Below are positions 15,634-25,539 of a DNA stretch of 64,000 bases, one piece after another. The stretch covers positions 682,001-746,000 of the forward strand of contig OY762938.1 of assembly GCA_963667075.1 (NCBI GenBank), read 5' to 3'. This stretch comes from G963667075 sp963667075 (GTDB taxonomy: Bacteria > Pseudomonadota > Alphaproteobacteria > Micavibrionales > Micavibrionaceae). A program made the translations under genes and the position numbers. Numbering within the stretch: the stretch's first letter is position 1; every line of letters begins with the position of its first letter. Under the pieces are notes generated by a model that was not told the DNA's origin, did no database searches, and saw only the letters and a program-made list of their open reading frames with translations.

Positions 15634-18288
15634 CTACCCGGCCAAGGCCTTTTCAATGGCTTTGACAGCGTCATTAGCCGCGTCTGAATTCGGGCCGCCA
15701 GCCTGCGCCATGTCGGGACGGCCGCCGCCACCTTTGCCGCCGAGGGCTTCAGCACCACAGCGAACGAGGTCTACGGCGTTGATTTTATCTGTAAGATCGT
15801 CGGTGACTGCAACAACAACAGACGCTTTGCCTTCGTTCGTAGCAATCAGGGCAACAACGCCAGAACCGATTTTTGCTTTCAAAGCATCCGCCATTGGTTT
15901 TAAATCTTTTGGCGGAAAACCATCTAAGACTTGCCCCGTGAACTTTATACCACCTATTTCTGAAATAACAGGCCCCGCTGCGCCAGCCCCGCCGCCTGTC
16001 GCCATCTGGCGGCGCAAATCGGAGATTTCTTTTTCCAGCTTTTTCTTTTCTGCTGCAAGGTTTTGCACCCGTTCAGGCAGACTGGCCGGTGCCACTTTCA
16101 GCAATGCAGCCATGTCTTTCAAATAGCGTTCCTGCTCTTCCATATAGGACAGAGCACCAGCACCTGTGAGGCCCTCAATACGACGAACACCGGCCGCCAA
16201 CGCACTATCTGAAACAATTTTAAAGAGGCCAATATCACCTGTCCTGTTCACATGCGTACCGCCGCACAATTCAATAGAGAAAGCTTTGCCTGTTTCCTTA
16301 AGGGTTGTACCCATTGTCAAAACACGCACTTCATCATCATACTTTTCTCCAAACAGGGCCATCGCCCCCGTCTCAATGGCATCTTCCTGCGACATCAGGC
16401 GTGTCTCTACCTTTGTATTGGCACGAATTTCTTCGTTCACGTGCTTTTCAATCGCCGATAAATCTTCTGCCGAAATCGCTTTCGGATGAGAAATATCAAA
16501 GCGCAGACGATCCGGTCCCACAAATGATCCTTTTTGCGTCACATGATTGCCCAGTTTTCTCCGTAAAGCCGCATGAAGCAAGTGCGTCGCAGAGTGATTG
16601 GCCTTTGTTGCCTTCCTTTGATCCGCATCAATACGCATTTCAACCGCCTGCCCAACTTTCAGGCCTCCTCTGGTAACGGTCCCGACATGCGCCCAGAGCT
16701 TACCCAAATGTTTTAGGGTACCAGTCACATTGAATTCATTATCACCGGACAGGATTATCCCTGTATCACCGGCCTGACCGCCGGATTCTCCGTAAAACGG
16801 TGTTTGATTGGTGATGACACTCACCGCTTCGCCTTTTTTTGCCTCATCAACCAACGTGCCATTACTAACAATCGCAACGATCTGCGCTTCTGCTACCTCT
16901 GACTTGTACCCCAAAAATTCTGTCGCCCCTTTTTCTTCAACCAGATCAAACCATATTTTCTCTGTCGCCGCATCGCCAGACCCCGACCATGCTTTTCTGG
17001 CATCAGCACGTTGTTTGTCCATGCAAGCGTTAAACACCTCCGTATCCACTTCTATATTCTGTGATTTTAAGGCATCTTGCGTCAAATCAAGCGGAAAGCC
17101 ATATGTATCATAGAGCTTGAACGCCACATCACCCGGGAATTGTTCACCACTTAAGAGCTTGTCCGTTTCCTCATCCAGAATTTTCAAACCACGGTCAAGG
17201 GTGCGTTTGAAGCGTTCCTCTTCCATTTTTAATGTTTCCGTGATCAAACTTTCTGCACGGTTAAGTTCTGGATAGGTTTCACTCATCATATGCTGAAGCG
17301 TTGGGAAGAGACGATGCATCAAAGGCTCTTTCGCCCCCAGCAAATGCGCATGACGCATACCGCGGCGCATAATACGGCGTAAAACATACCCGCGCCCTTC
17401 GTTGGACGGCAACACACCATCCGCAATCAGGAAGGCCGACGCCCGCAGATGGTCAGCGATCACACGGTGAGAAACGCTTTGGTCTCCATCAGGCGACACA
17501 CCCGTAAGATCAGCAGAATGCTCAATGATAGAGCGCAGCAGATCTATATCGAAATTGTCGTGCTTGCCCTGCAGGATAGCAGCTATACGCTCTATCCCCA
17601 TCCCTGTATCAACAGATGGCGCAGGCAGATCAACACGCTCTTCCGGTGTTATTTGTTCAAACTGCATAAACACGTTGTTCCAGATTTCAACAAAGCGGTC
17701 GCCATCCTCTTCCGGAGTCCCTGGCGGGCCGCCCTGAATATGATCGCCATGATCAAAGAAAATTTCCGTACAAGGACCGCAAGGCCCTGTATCCCCCATC
17801 GCCCAGAAATTATCAGAGGTTGGAATACGGATAATTTTACTATCTGAAAAGCCGGTTACTTTTTTCCAGATCGCCGCGGCTTCTTCATCAGAAGAGTGCA
17901 CCGTCACCAAGAGCCGTGCCGGATCAAGTCCGAAATTCTTTGTCACCAGTTCCCACGCAAACGGAATCGCATCATCCTTGAAATAATCACCAAAAGAAAA
18001 GTTGCCCAGCATTTCAAAGAACGTATGGTGACGAGACGTATAGCCCACATTCTCCAGATCGTTGTGTTTACCACCCGCACGCACGCATTTTTGCGATGTC
18101 GTCGCACGGCTGTAATCCCGTTTCTCTTTCCCGGTAAAAACATCCTTGAACTGAACCATGCCCGCATTGGTAAACATCAATGTAGGATCGTTCTGCGGCA
18201 CCAGCGGAGACGATGTCACACGCTCATGCCCTTTGCCTTCAAAGAACGTTAAAAACTCTTCACGAATATCATTGACTGTTTTCATCAT
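15634..18288 (-). CDS. alaS: alanyl-tRNA synthetase
   Basis: Class II synthetase charging tRNA-Ala. From ATG 18288 it has 884 residues, a normal AlaRS length. Recognised parts: N-terminal catalytic core (RHHTFFEMLGNFSFGDYFK, GPCGPCTEI, GYVLRRIMRRGMRHA), the editing domain with HSATHLLHAALRR and CGGTHVNRTGDIG, and a C-Ala domain ending in GGGGRPDMAQAGG. The frame stays open to 18369, but family members start at MKTVNDIREEF, so ATG 18288 or 18285 is the start and the extension is untranslated. Divergent from hisN; the shared 110-base region must hold both promoters. Confidence 0.97.
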   Translation of the reverse strand: MMKTVNDIREEFLTFFEGKGHERVTSSPLVPQNDPTLMFTNAGMVQFKDVFTGKEKRDYSRATTSQKCVRAGGKHNDLENVGYTSRHHTFFEMLGNFSFGDYFKDDAIPFAWELVTKNFGLDPARLLVTVHSSDEEAAAIWKKVTGFSDSKIIRIPTSDNFWAMGDTGPCGPCTEIFFDHGDHIQGGPPGTPEEDGDRFVEIWNNVFMQFEQITPEERVDLPAPSVDTGMGIERIAAILQGKHDNFDIDLLRSIIEHSADLTGVSPDGDQSVSHRVIADHLRASAFLIADGVLPSNEGRGYVLRRIMRRGMRHAHLLGAKEPLMHRLFPTLQHMMSETYPELNRAESLITETLKMEEERFKRTLDRGLKILDEETDKLLSGEQFPGDVAFKLYDTYGFPLDLTQDALKSQNIEVDTEVFNACMDKQRADARKAWSGSGDAATEKIWFDLVEEKGATEFLGYKSEVAEAQIVAIVSNGTLVDEAKKGEAVSVITNQTPFYGESGGQAGDTGIILSGDNEFNVTGTLKHLGKLWAHVGTVTRGGLKVGQAVEMRIDADQRKATKANHSATHLLHAALRRKLGNHVTQKGSFVGPDRLRFDISHPKAISAEDLSAIEKHVNEEIRANTKVETRLMSQEDAIETGAMALFGEKYDDEVRVLTMGTTLKETGKAFSIELCGGTHVNRTGDIGLFKIVSDSALAAGVRRIEGLTGAGALSYMEEQERYLKDMAALLKVAPASLPERVQNLAAEKKKLEKEISDLRRQMATGGGAGAAGPVISEIGGIKFTGQVLDGFPPKDLKPMADALKAKIGSGVVALIATNEGKASVVVAVTDDLTDKINAVDLVRCGAEALGGKGGGGRPDMAQAGGPNSDAANDAVKAIEKALAG

Positions 18289-18397
18289 GGGGGTATTGCT
18301 CTTTACCTTATATTTTTGCAGAAACGAGAAACACTTTAGGCGAATTTTGCAGAAAAAATCAATGTTCATCTGTGTGTATCTGTGGTTAAATCACGCC

Positions 18398-19168
18398 ATG
18401 GATGAATTTATCCCCCTGACCCATAGACTAGCCGACGCGGCTGGAAATATTGCAAGGCAGTATTTCCGCAGCGACTTTGATACAGAGTATAAAAGCGACG
18501 AAACACCCGTCACCATTGCCGATAAAGAGATTGAACGCATCTTGCGTGAAATCCTCGAACAGGAAAGGCCGCAAGATGGCATTTTCGGTGAAGAGTTCGG
18601 CAAAAAAGAAAGCAAAAGCGGCCTGACATGGGTTCTGGACCCGATTGATGGCACAAAATCTTTTACCATTGGCCGCGCCAATTTCGGCACACTCATTGCG
18701 CTCTGCGAAGAAGACAAACCAATCCTTGGCGTTATTGATCAGGCGATTACAAAAGAACGCTGGATCGGCGGCAAAGATCTGCCCACACAAATGAATGGGA
18801 CAAACATTAAGACACGCGCCTGTCCTTTGCTCTCAAATGCTATGATGGCCTGCACAGCACCGGGGCAGCTCTCTATGGGTACGCCGCCTTTATGGCAACG
18901 ACTGGAAGAAAAAGGGAGATTCTTCGTCTGGGGCAGTGATTGCTATTTCTATGGCCTTCTGGCACAAGGCGGTCTTGATCTTGTTATCGAAAGCGGCATG
19001 GCGACCTATGATTACACAGCCCTGATCCCCATCGTAGAAAGTGCCGGCGGTCATACCTGTGACTGGCAAGGCCATCCGCTCACCTTAACCTCAGACGGCA
19101 CTATTCTGGCCCTCGCCGATATCTCTATGAAAGATGAGGTGCTGGAGATTATTCAAGCTGCAATTTAA
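18398..19168 (+). CDS. hisN: inositol-monophosphatase family, histidinol-phosphatase type
   Basis: 256-residue magnesium-dependent phosphatase of the IMPase fold. Metal-binding motifs: GEEFG (about residue 64), DPIDGTKSF (about 83-91), and YDYTALIPIVESAGG in place of the usual WDxAAxxxIxxxAGG. The YDxxALIPI form and the WGSDCYFYGLLAQG segment are typical of HisN, the alphaproteobacterial histidinol-phosphate phosphatase, rather than of SuhB or CysQ. The open frame reaches back to 18158, but this crosses alaS; MDEFIPL at 18398 matches the family N-terminus. No Shine-Dalgarno is evident. Assignment to histidine synthesis is by family resemblance; activity on another sugar phosphate is possible. 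Confidence 0.85.
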   Translation: MDEFIPLTHRLADAAGNIARQYFRSDFDTEYKSDETPVTIADKEIERILREILEQERPQDGIFGEEFGKKESKSGLTWVLDPIDGTKSFTIGRANFGTLIALCEEDKPILGVIDQAITKERWIGGKDLPTQMNGTNIKTRACPLLSNAMMACTAPGQLSMGTPPLWQRLEEKGRFFVWGSDCYFYGLLAQGGLDLVIESGMATYDYTALIPIVESAGGHTCDWQGHPLTLTSDGTILALADISMKDEVLEIIQAAI

Positions 19169-19185
19169 GGAAATAGCACCCTTAC

Positions 19186-21207
19186 TTACTGCAAATCCAG
19201 TTCTGCAAGGCGAATAGGTCTGTCTTCATGATCAAGGGCAGCATATTTAGCGGAATGGCCCAATACAAGTGCTCTCATGGAGGGCGCATCCTGCCCAAGG
19301 CGGGCACGATAAACCCACAGATTCCGCATAACACGCTGCACATAACCGCGGGTTTCAGAGAGGGGAATCATCTCAATGAAGAGCAAAGGATCTTTTGTCT
19401 TTGGCAGACCTGTTTTCCATTTCCTTAAATTACCGGGGCCCGCATTATAGGCCACAGCCAGAAACAGAAGGTCGTTATCAATATTTTCATCGGCCAGAAG
19501 GTCTGCAATATATTGCCTTCCGATCCTTACATTAATTTCAGGATCTTTCAAACGATGACGACCAGCAGGCGTGTTCAGGCTTTTGTCACCTGATACATAA
19601 GCCGCAGTCGCCGGCATAATCTGCATCAAGCCCGTTGCCCCGCTATTGCTGCCAGCCTCAGGGTTAAAATGTGATTCCTGACGGATAATGGCATGCAGCA
19701 GAGCATTGTCAATATGGGGACCCTCGGTTAATTTGAGATTACCCAAAGGATACAACGCGGAATCATAAAGCTGTCCGGACTCATCCTTATAACTATTGCC
19801 GAACCTATAAGCATAAGCGGGAACATTTTTGTGCACAGCAAAGGCCAAAAGAGCCTCTTTAAGCTTCCTGTCCTTACCCGGATCAAGCTGAAAAAGCTCC
19901 TCGCCTGCCAGATGGTGCTGGCCGCTCTGAACAAGAGCAATCGCCCGTCTTCCCGCAGCACTTTTTTTCAACGTGCTTTCATATTCCCGGGTCAGAGACG
20001 GTACATTCCAGTTAAAAGGCGTATCATCCCCCAAAGTCTCAATCGCCAAAAGACCATAAAACGTCCGCGGATACAAGGCTGCACGTCCCAGCCAATATCT
20101 TGCTTTACGCTCATCACCGGCCTTATTATACGCACGGTACGCCCAGTATGAGGCAGAGGATGCCATCCAGGCGGAGGCATAAGGGGAATCCGCCGCTTTT
20201 TCGAAATAAGAAGCTGAAAATCCGTATTCGTTCCAACGCCAGGATATTAACCCGGCCACCCAGCCAGCCACCGGTGCCGTTCGGGGCGAATGGCGAAGAC
20301 TGTCCACAGCCAACTGCAACGCCTTGTCAGCTTCTCCCGCATGCATAAATGATTTCGCGATATCGGCCTGTAATATGTCATATTCCGTCCGATCAAGCCA
20401 GCGCACCGTTTTATCGCTTCTCAACTTTGAAAAAGCCTGAGACGGTCTTTTTTGCAACAAATTCTTGTCCACTGCTCTTTTAAGGCGGGAAATCGCATCC
20501 CTTTGAACCGCATTTCTTTTGAGACGGCTCTTATACGGTTTGGCCCGTACAAGCTGATATTCCAGAGATCCTTTGTAATGGCTGATGGATTTCGCTTTGG
20601 GTATTTCCCCTTTAAAGTGGGAAGGCCTCTTTTTTTCAGCCAGCTTGTAAACTTTTTCAGCGCCGGGATAATCCCCATAAAGGGCCAGCCAGCTCGAAAG
20701 CTCTTTGTAGCTGGAGGCGTATTTTGTCGGATGCATATAACGCTGGAACAGAACATGCCCCTGTAAAGATTTATCTTCTACCTTACGAAAAAGAGCATCC
20801 GCTTCTTTCCAGTGCCCCTCTTTTTGAAGGGCAAATATGCCCTTATAAAGAAGTGCATCTTTATCGGAAAGCACGCCATGATCAGGAATACGGCCCGATG
20901 ATTTATAGGACGACACAGGTTTTTTAGCAGGACGCGGCGCAAAAGCGTCAGACACCCCCTGTGTATCCTCTCTTTGTGTATTATCTTTCAAGGAAAAAAC
21001 AGGCTTGCGCGCAGGCAGACGCAAGGACGCTGACAGCGCAGACGCTGCAGGCTCTGTTACAGATTTAACAACAGGTTTTACTTCAGGAACAGGCGGTATA
21101 GGCCCGTTCAACTCCGCACCAATGTCGCCTGGGCTTGCTAATACGCCCAGAACAAACACTGCAGGCCACATCAAGATGCGGCTTCCGACTCTATGTACTC
21201 TTTGCAT
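19186..21207 (-). CDS. slt: soluble lytic murein transglycosylase
   Basis: Periplasmic enzyme that cleaves peptidoglycan glycan strands with formation of 1,6-anhydro-muramic ends. It begins with a signal sequence (RILMWPAVFVLGVLAS) and a low-complexity proline/serine linker. A long helical superhelix of TPR-like units spans about residues 110-480. The C-terminal SLT domain shows AIIRQESHFNPEAGSNSGATGLMQIMPATA with the catalytic glutamate, then YIADLL and VAYNAGPGNLRKW. At 673 residues it matches alphaproteobacterial Slt. It is convergent with hisN (18 bases apart) and 66 bases downstream of the uracil-DNA glycosylase gene, possibly one unit. Confidence 0.93.
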   Translation of the reverse strand: MQRVHRVGSRILMWPAVFVLGVLASPGDIGAELNGPIPPVPEVKPVVKSVTEPAASALSASLRLPARKPVFSLKDNTQREDTQGVSDAFAPRPAKKPVSSYKSSGRIPDHGVLSDKDALLYKGIFALQKEGHWKEADALFRKVEDKSLQGHVLFQRYMHPTKYASSYKELSSWLALYGDYPGAEKVYKLAEKKRPSHFKGEIPKAKSISHYKGSLEYQLVRAKPYKSRLKRNAVQRDAISRLKRAVDKNLLQKRPSQAFSKLRSDKTVRWLDRTEYDILQADIAKSFMHAGEADKALQLAVDSLRHSPRTAPVAGWVAGLISWRWNEYGFSASYFEKAADSPYASAWMASSASYWAYRAYNKAGDERKARYWLGRAALYPRTFYGLLAIETLGDDTPFNWNVPSLTREYESTLKKSAAGRRAIALVQSGQHHLAGEELFQLDPGKDRKLKEALLAFAVHKNVPAYAYRFGNSYKDESGQLYDSALYPLGNLKLTEGPHIDNALLHAIIRQESHFNPEAGSNSGATGLMQIMPATAAYVSGDKSLNTPAGRHRLKDPEINVRIGRQYIADLLADENIDNDLLFLAVAYNAGPGNLRKWKTGLPKTKDPLLFIEMIPLSETRGYVQRVMRNLWVYRARLGQDAPSMRALVLGHSAKYAALDHEDRPIRLAELDLQ

Positions 21208-21273
21208 GGTGCCTGTTATTTAATCTATTTTTCTCGATTTGTCCAGAAAAATGAAACCGTGCAAAAAAACACC

Positions 21274-22092
21274 CTAGCTGCGCACAATGCCGAGTTCTTC
21301 CCGCTTTTTCATCAACTTAATCATATCCATCCACACAGCCTTCTTTTGCGCCGGATTTCGCAGCAAAAAGGCAGGATGATACGTGACCATAGCCGGGATA
21401 GATCCTTCATATTCGTGCCAGCCTTTACGCAATTTTGATACACTAAGATTTTGATTTAAAAGAGATTTTGCAGACACGCCTCCTGCAAAAACGATAATCT
21501 TAGGTGCAACGAGCTCAATATGCCGCCGGATAAACGGCAGACTGATTTCAATCTCGGCCGGACTAGGGGTACGGTTTCCCGGCGGACGCCAATTCAGGAT
21601 ATTGGATATGTAAAGAGACGATTCGGCCGATTCATTTTGGCGAGATATATCAAGGCAAGCAAAAATACGATCCAGCAATTGGCCGCTCACCCCGACAAAA
21701 GCAATCCCCTGACGATCTTCATCCGCACCAGGTGCTTCCCCAATGAGCATAACATCAGCCTTCGGATTACCATCAGAAAAGACCATATTCGTTGCTGTTT
21801 TGCGGATAGCCAGCCCATCGAAATTCTGAATCGCCGTTTTCAGTTCATCAAGTGTTTGCGCCTGTGAGGCCAGTTTTTCAGACTCCACTTTGGCCGCTGC
21901 CGCCCCCAAAGGTGGCCCCAAAGACTGCACGGCAGAGGCTGGCGCAGCGTTCAATGACGGCGAAACATCTTCATAAACAGGTAATATTTGCGTTCTATCC
22001 TGTGCCTCAACATCAAGCGTTTCGGCTATATCAGCATCAATATGCCACGCCAAAGCAGAAATTAAAGCTTGATATTCAGACACAGAACCCAT
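21274..22092 (-). CDS. family 4-type uracil-DNA glycosylase lacking Fe-S cysteines
   Basis: DNA repair enzyme removing uracil from DNA. Motifs of the UDG-4 family: GEAPGADEDRQGIAFVG with GQLLDRI (about residues 120-145), NWRPPGNRTPSPAEIE, and the C-terminal TYHPAFLLRNPAQK carrying the catalytic-loop histidine. The N-terminal 80 residues are variable, as in many alphaproteobacterial members. Family 4 enzymes normally bind a 4Fe-4S cluster through four cysteines. Here the positions read FDGLAIRK, NILNWRPP and EISLPF, and the whole protein has a single cysteine in FACLD, so the cluster is almost certainly absent. Start ATG 22092. Divergent from the ETF-QO gene with 80 bases between. Confidence 0.85.
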   Translation of the reverse strand: MGSVSEYQALISALAWHIDADIAETLDVEAQDRTQILPVYEDVSPSLNAAPASAVQSLGPPLGAAAAKVESEKLASQAQTLDELKTAIQNFDGLAIRKTATNMVFSDGNPKADVMLIGEAPGADEDRQGIAFVGVSGQLLDRIFACLDISRQNESAESSLYISNILNWRPPGNRTPSPAEIEISLPFIRRHIELVAPKIIVFAGGVSAKSLLNQNLSVSKLRKGWHEYEGSIPAMVTYHPAFLLRNPAQKKAVWMDMIKLMKKREELGIVRS

Positions 22093-22172
22093 ATCCCGAT
22101 TACATTAATAAATTAGATAAAGATAAGATAGACGTTTCGAAAAATAATAAAAAGACCTAAATTAAAACTATT

Positions 22173-23768
22173 ATGTCTGACAAACTCTTTTATGATGTTG
22201 TAATTGTGGGAGGCGGCCCAGCGGGTCTGTCTTGCGCTATTCGTATAAAACAACTCGCCCCCATCCTTTCCGTTTGCGTTCTGGAAAAAGGGGCAAACAT
22301 TGGCGCGCACCTTATTTCCGGCAATGTGTTTGAAACACAAGTGCTGGATGAACTCATCCCGGATTGGGAAGATAGAAACCCGCCGCCCTTAAGCAAAGTA
22401 ACCAAAGAAAATATGTTCCTTTTCACAAGGAAACGTGCTTTTCCGCTTCCCGTCCCCCCTGCGCTCAGAAACCATAAGAATATTCTTATATCTCTTAGCA
22501 AACTGGGCAGCTGGCTGGGAGAACAGGCTGAAGCCCTTGGCGTAGAAATATTCCCGGGATTTGCCGGTGCCAAAATACTTTATAACGATGAAGGAGGGGT
22601 ATGCGGCGTTATGACGGGTGATATGGGACGGGATAAAGACGGAACCCCCCTTTCCTCTTTTCAGCCTGGTGTAGAAATACACGCAAAACAGACTGTTTTG
22701 GCAGAGGGCACACATGGCTCTCTGACAAAGACGGTTATTAAACATTTCAAACTGGATGAGCATAGCTGCCCTCAGACATACGGCCTTGGCGTGAAGGAGG
22801 TCTGGGAAATTCCAGAAAAGCAGCATGAAAGAGGCCGTATAATGCATAGTGTCGGCTGGCCCATGAATGCAAAAACATATGGCGGCGGCTTTGTTTATCA
22901 TATGCCAGAGCAGCAAATTGCCATCGGCTTTGTGATCGGACTCGATTATAAGAATCCGTATATTTCTCCTTTTCATGAAATGCAAAAATACAAAACACAT
23001 CCGAAAATCAAAGCGTTATTAAAGGATGGCCGACGAATTTCTTACGGCGCACGCACCATCACAGAAGGCGGCCTTCAATCTTTACCTAAACTGACATTCC
23101 CGGGCGGTCTTCTGATCGGAGACAGTGCCGGCTTTTTAAATCTTCCCAAGGTAAAAGGAAATCACACCGCTATAAAATCAGGCATGCTGGGCGCAGAAGC
23201 CATCCTTGATGCCATTAATGAAAACAAGGTTGAAGCTGACAGTTTTCAAAATCTATTCAAGAAGAGCTGGCTCTGGAAAGAGCTCTTTAGAGCGCGCAAT
23301 ATACGCCCTGGCTTTAAATCCGGTTTATTTTTCGGCCTTATACATGCGGGTATTCAGTGCTTTGGTGGCTGGATAATACCTTATACGCTTGGAAACAAAC
23401 CCGACCACGAACAGACTCAAAAAGCCGAACGCCACAAAAAACCGGATTATCCCAAACCTGATAATGTACTGACATTTGATCTGCCTTCCTCTGTTGCTCT
23501 GTCCAGCACAAACCATGAAGAAAATCAACCTTGTCATCTGGTCAGAAAAGATCCTGATAAAAACCTGTCCGCCTATGACGAACCCGCACAGTATTATTGC
23601 CCGGCCGCCGTTTATGAAATTATCAAAGACGAACACGGAAAAAATAAGCTACAAATTCATGCTCAGAACTGTGTTCATTGCAAATGTTGTGATATAAAGG
23701 ACCCGGCACAGAATATAGATTGGACAGTTCCGCAAGGCGGTGACGGACCGAACTACTCTAATATGTAG
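22173..23768 (+). CDS. electron-transfer flavoprotein:ubiquinone oxidoreductase
   Basis: Membrane-associated enzyme that passes electrons from ETF, reduced by acyl-CoA and amino-acid dehydrogenases, to ubiquinone. The 531-residue protein begins with an FAD-binding Rossmann motif (VVIVGGGPAGLSCAI, residues 9-23). It contains the ETF-QO texts GAHLISGNVFE and GGGFVYHMPEQQIAIGFV. The C-terminal 4Fe-4S domain is intact: CPAAVYE, then NCVHCKCCDIKDPAQNI. ATG 22173 has no strong Shine-Dalgarno. The etfA/etfB genes are not in this window. The end overlaps or abuts the TPR lipoprotein gene downstream. Confidence 0.96.
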   Translation: MSDKLFYDVVIVGGGPAGLSCAIRIKQLAPILSVCVLEKGANIGAHLISGNVFETQVLDELIPDWEDRNPPPLSKVTKENMFLFTRKRAFPLPVPPALRNHKNILISLSKLGSWLGEQAEALGVEIFPGFAGAKILYNDEGGVCGVMTGDMGRDKDGTPLSSFQPGVEIHAKQTVLAEGTHGSLTKTVIKHFKLDEHSCPQTYGLGVKEVWEIPEKQHERGRIMHSVGWPMNAKTYGGGFVYHMPEQQIAIGFVIGLDYKNPYISPFHEMQKYKTHPKIKALLKDGRRISYGARTITEGGLQSLPKLTFPGGLLIGDSAGFLNLPKVKGNHTAIKSGMLGAEAILDAINENKVEADSFQNLFKKSWLWKELFRARNIRPGFKSGLFFGLIHAGIQCFGGWIIPYTLGNKPDHEQTQKAERHKKPDYPKPDNVLTFDLPSSVALSSTNHEENQPCHLVRKDPDKNLSAYDEPAQYYCPAAVYEIIKDEHGKNKLQIHAQNCVHCKCCDIKDPAQNIDWTVPQGGDGPNYSNM

Positions 23769-25539
23769 GAGAATCATCATAATTTTAAAAAAGATTACGA
23801 TACTGGCTTTAGGCGGCGTACTGGGAAGTTGCGCAGACTTCAATGATGGACAGATGCATCTTGGCCCTCTTACACAGGCGCAGGAAGAGTATTATCTGGA
23901 CGAACGAAACAATGTTCAGCTTGTAAGCGACGATTCAGCCGCAGGAAATTATCTGGCCGGACATTTCGCGCAAAAGAACAATGACTGGATTGAAGCGTCG
24001 CGCTACCTCGGTAATGTCCTGAAAATAACACCGGAAAATATAGAACTTCAAAAACGCGCCATGGTTCTCTCAATGGGTGCTGGTGATATTCAGACCGCCT
24101 TAACACATGCTAAAGCTCTTGATGAAAAAGGCGAAGGCGAAGTGCTCTCAAAACTCTTTCTGTCCATTGACGAAATAAAGAAAAAAGACAATGAAAAGGC
24201 ATTATCTTACATTGACGCATTACCAAGCGGCGGAGTCGCCGAATTCGTACAGCCTCTGATAAGGGCCTGGCTTGACCCGACAAATAAAGAACGGCTGGAT
24301 GTACTAGCAAAAGGAAACTCCATACACCAATTCCATGCTTTCCTGATTATGGACTACCTTGGAAAAGACTTAAACAATCTGCTTGATACAATTGATATAG
24401 AGTCTTTTGAAAAAGAAGGGATGTCCGTTTATTCTCTTGAAAAAATCGCCGATATCTATGCGCGCTTTAAAAAGAAAGAGAAAGCACTCACCCTATACAA
24501 AAGGCTTCAGGCCTTTATGCCCGAGAACCAATCTTTAACAGAAAAAATAAAAGGTCTGGAAAAAGATGGGCATATCGCGATCACACAAACTCATCCGCTC
24601 ATAAAAACCCCGGAAGAAGGGGTCGCCAAAGCCTTATTTGATATAGCCACCCTCATCTATCAGGATCTGAGTGACGACAGTTCGCGGCTTTTCTCCTACC
24701 TTGCCCTTTATCTGGACCCTTCATTAAAGGATGCCCATTATCTTCTGGCACATATAGAAACATCCTATAAACGCTATGACGAAGCCATTGCCCACTACCG
24801 GGCGGCTGCCATGGACGGAGCTGAACTTCAGATTGCCGCTCTTTTGGAAGAATCAGAACGGTATGATGCCGCCATTGAGACCTTGCAAAACTATGTCGCG
24901 CAAGAAAACAGCATCCCGGCACAAATCCAGATCGGGGATCTTTACAGGCGAACAGAGGCTCTGCAGGACTCCTTAAAGGCCTATAACAAGGCCGCAGATA
25001 TGATTCAGGCAGAAACCGGAAAGACAGACATCCCGGCTAAATACTGGTCGCTTTTATATTCACGCGGCATGATCTATGAACAACTAAAACAGTGGGATAA
25101 GGCAGAAGCAGACTTAAAACAGGCCCTGTCTTACGAACCGGATCATCCCTACATCCTCAACTATCTGGGCTATAGCTGGGCCGATCAGGGGATACACCTT
25201 GATAAAGCCCTTGAGATGATTGAAAAGGCCCACAAACTGAGACCTGAAGATGGCTATATAGCAGATTCCCTCGGATGGGTTTATTACCAGATGGGACGCT
25301 ACAAAGACGCTGTCGTGCCTATGGAAAAAGCCGTACATTTCCTGTCTTACGACCCCACCATTAACGATCATCTGGGCAATGTCTATTGGCGTCTGGGCAG
25401 GCACACCGAAGCCCGTTTCCAGTGGAACCGCGCCATCAACTACACAGAAGATGAAGAACTTTCCAAAACCATCAAGGAAAAACTCCGCCGCGGCCTGACC
25501 GGCACACCAGAAAAAGTAACCGTCTCTGATACGAAATAA
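23740..25539 (+). CDS. TPR-repeat lipoprotein
   Basis: Tetratricopeptide protein of about 585-599 residues, probably an outer-membrane lipoprotein: ITILALGGVLGSC is a signal peptide with lipobox LGSC. TPR units are scattered from about residue 60 and clear at the C-terminus (ILNYLGYSWADQG, IADSLGWVYYQMGRY, INDHLGNVYWRLGRH). Such proteins precede ispE in many alphaproteobacteria; role unknown, perhaps envelope assembly. The start is unsettled. GTG 23740 overlaps ETF-QO by 29 bases and has a poor ribosome site. A strong AGGAGA (23767-23772) is followed only by ATC, ATC, ATA, ATT codons in frame, so a rare ATA or ATT start is possible. The stop shares one base with the ispE start. Confidence 0.85.
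   Translation: MTDRTTLICRRIIIILKKITILALGGVLGSCADFNDGQMHLGPLTQAQEEYYLDERNNVQLVSDDSAAGNYLAGHFAQKNNDWIEASRYLGNVLKITPENIELQKRAMVLSMGAGDIQTALTHAKALDEKGEGEVLSKLFLSIDEIKKKDNEKALSYIDALPSGGVAEFVQPLIRAWLDPTNKERLDVLAKGNSIHQFHAFLIMDYLGKDLNNLLDTIDIESFEKEGMSVYSLEKIADIYARFKKKEKALTLYKRLQAFMPENQSLTEKIKGLEKDGHIAITQTHPLIKTPEEGVAKALFDIATLIYQDLSDDSSRLFSYLALYLDPSLKDAHYLLAHIETSYKRYDEAIAHYRAAAMDGAELQIAALLEESERYDAAIETLQNYVAQENSIPAQIQIGDLYRRTEALQDSLKAYNKAADMIQAETGKTDIPAKYWSLLYSRGMIYEQLKQWDKAEADLKQALSYEPDHPYILNYLGYSWADQGIHLDKALEMIEKAHKLRPEDGYIADSLGWVYYQMGRYKDAVVPMEKAVHFLSYDPTINDHLGNVYWRLGRHTEARFQWNRAINYTEDEELSKTIKEKLRRGLTGTPEKVTVSDTK

Noticed and set aside
18361..18397. ATCTGTGTGTATCTGTGGTT before hisN looks like a repeat unit known from intergenic DNA of many bacteria
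   Set aside because: Only one copy in the window and no partner; cannot support a repeat family from here.
18158..18397. Upstream extension of the hisN open frame across the start of alaS
   Set aside because: It translates opposite-strand alaS sequence and family members begin at the ATG at 18398.
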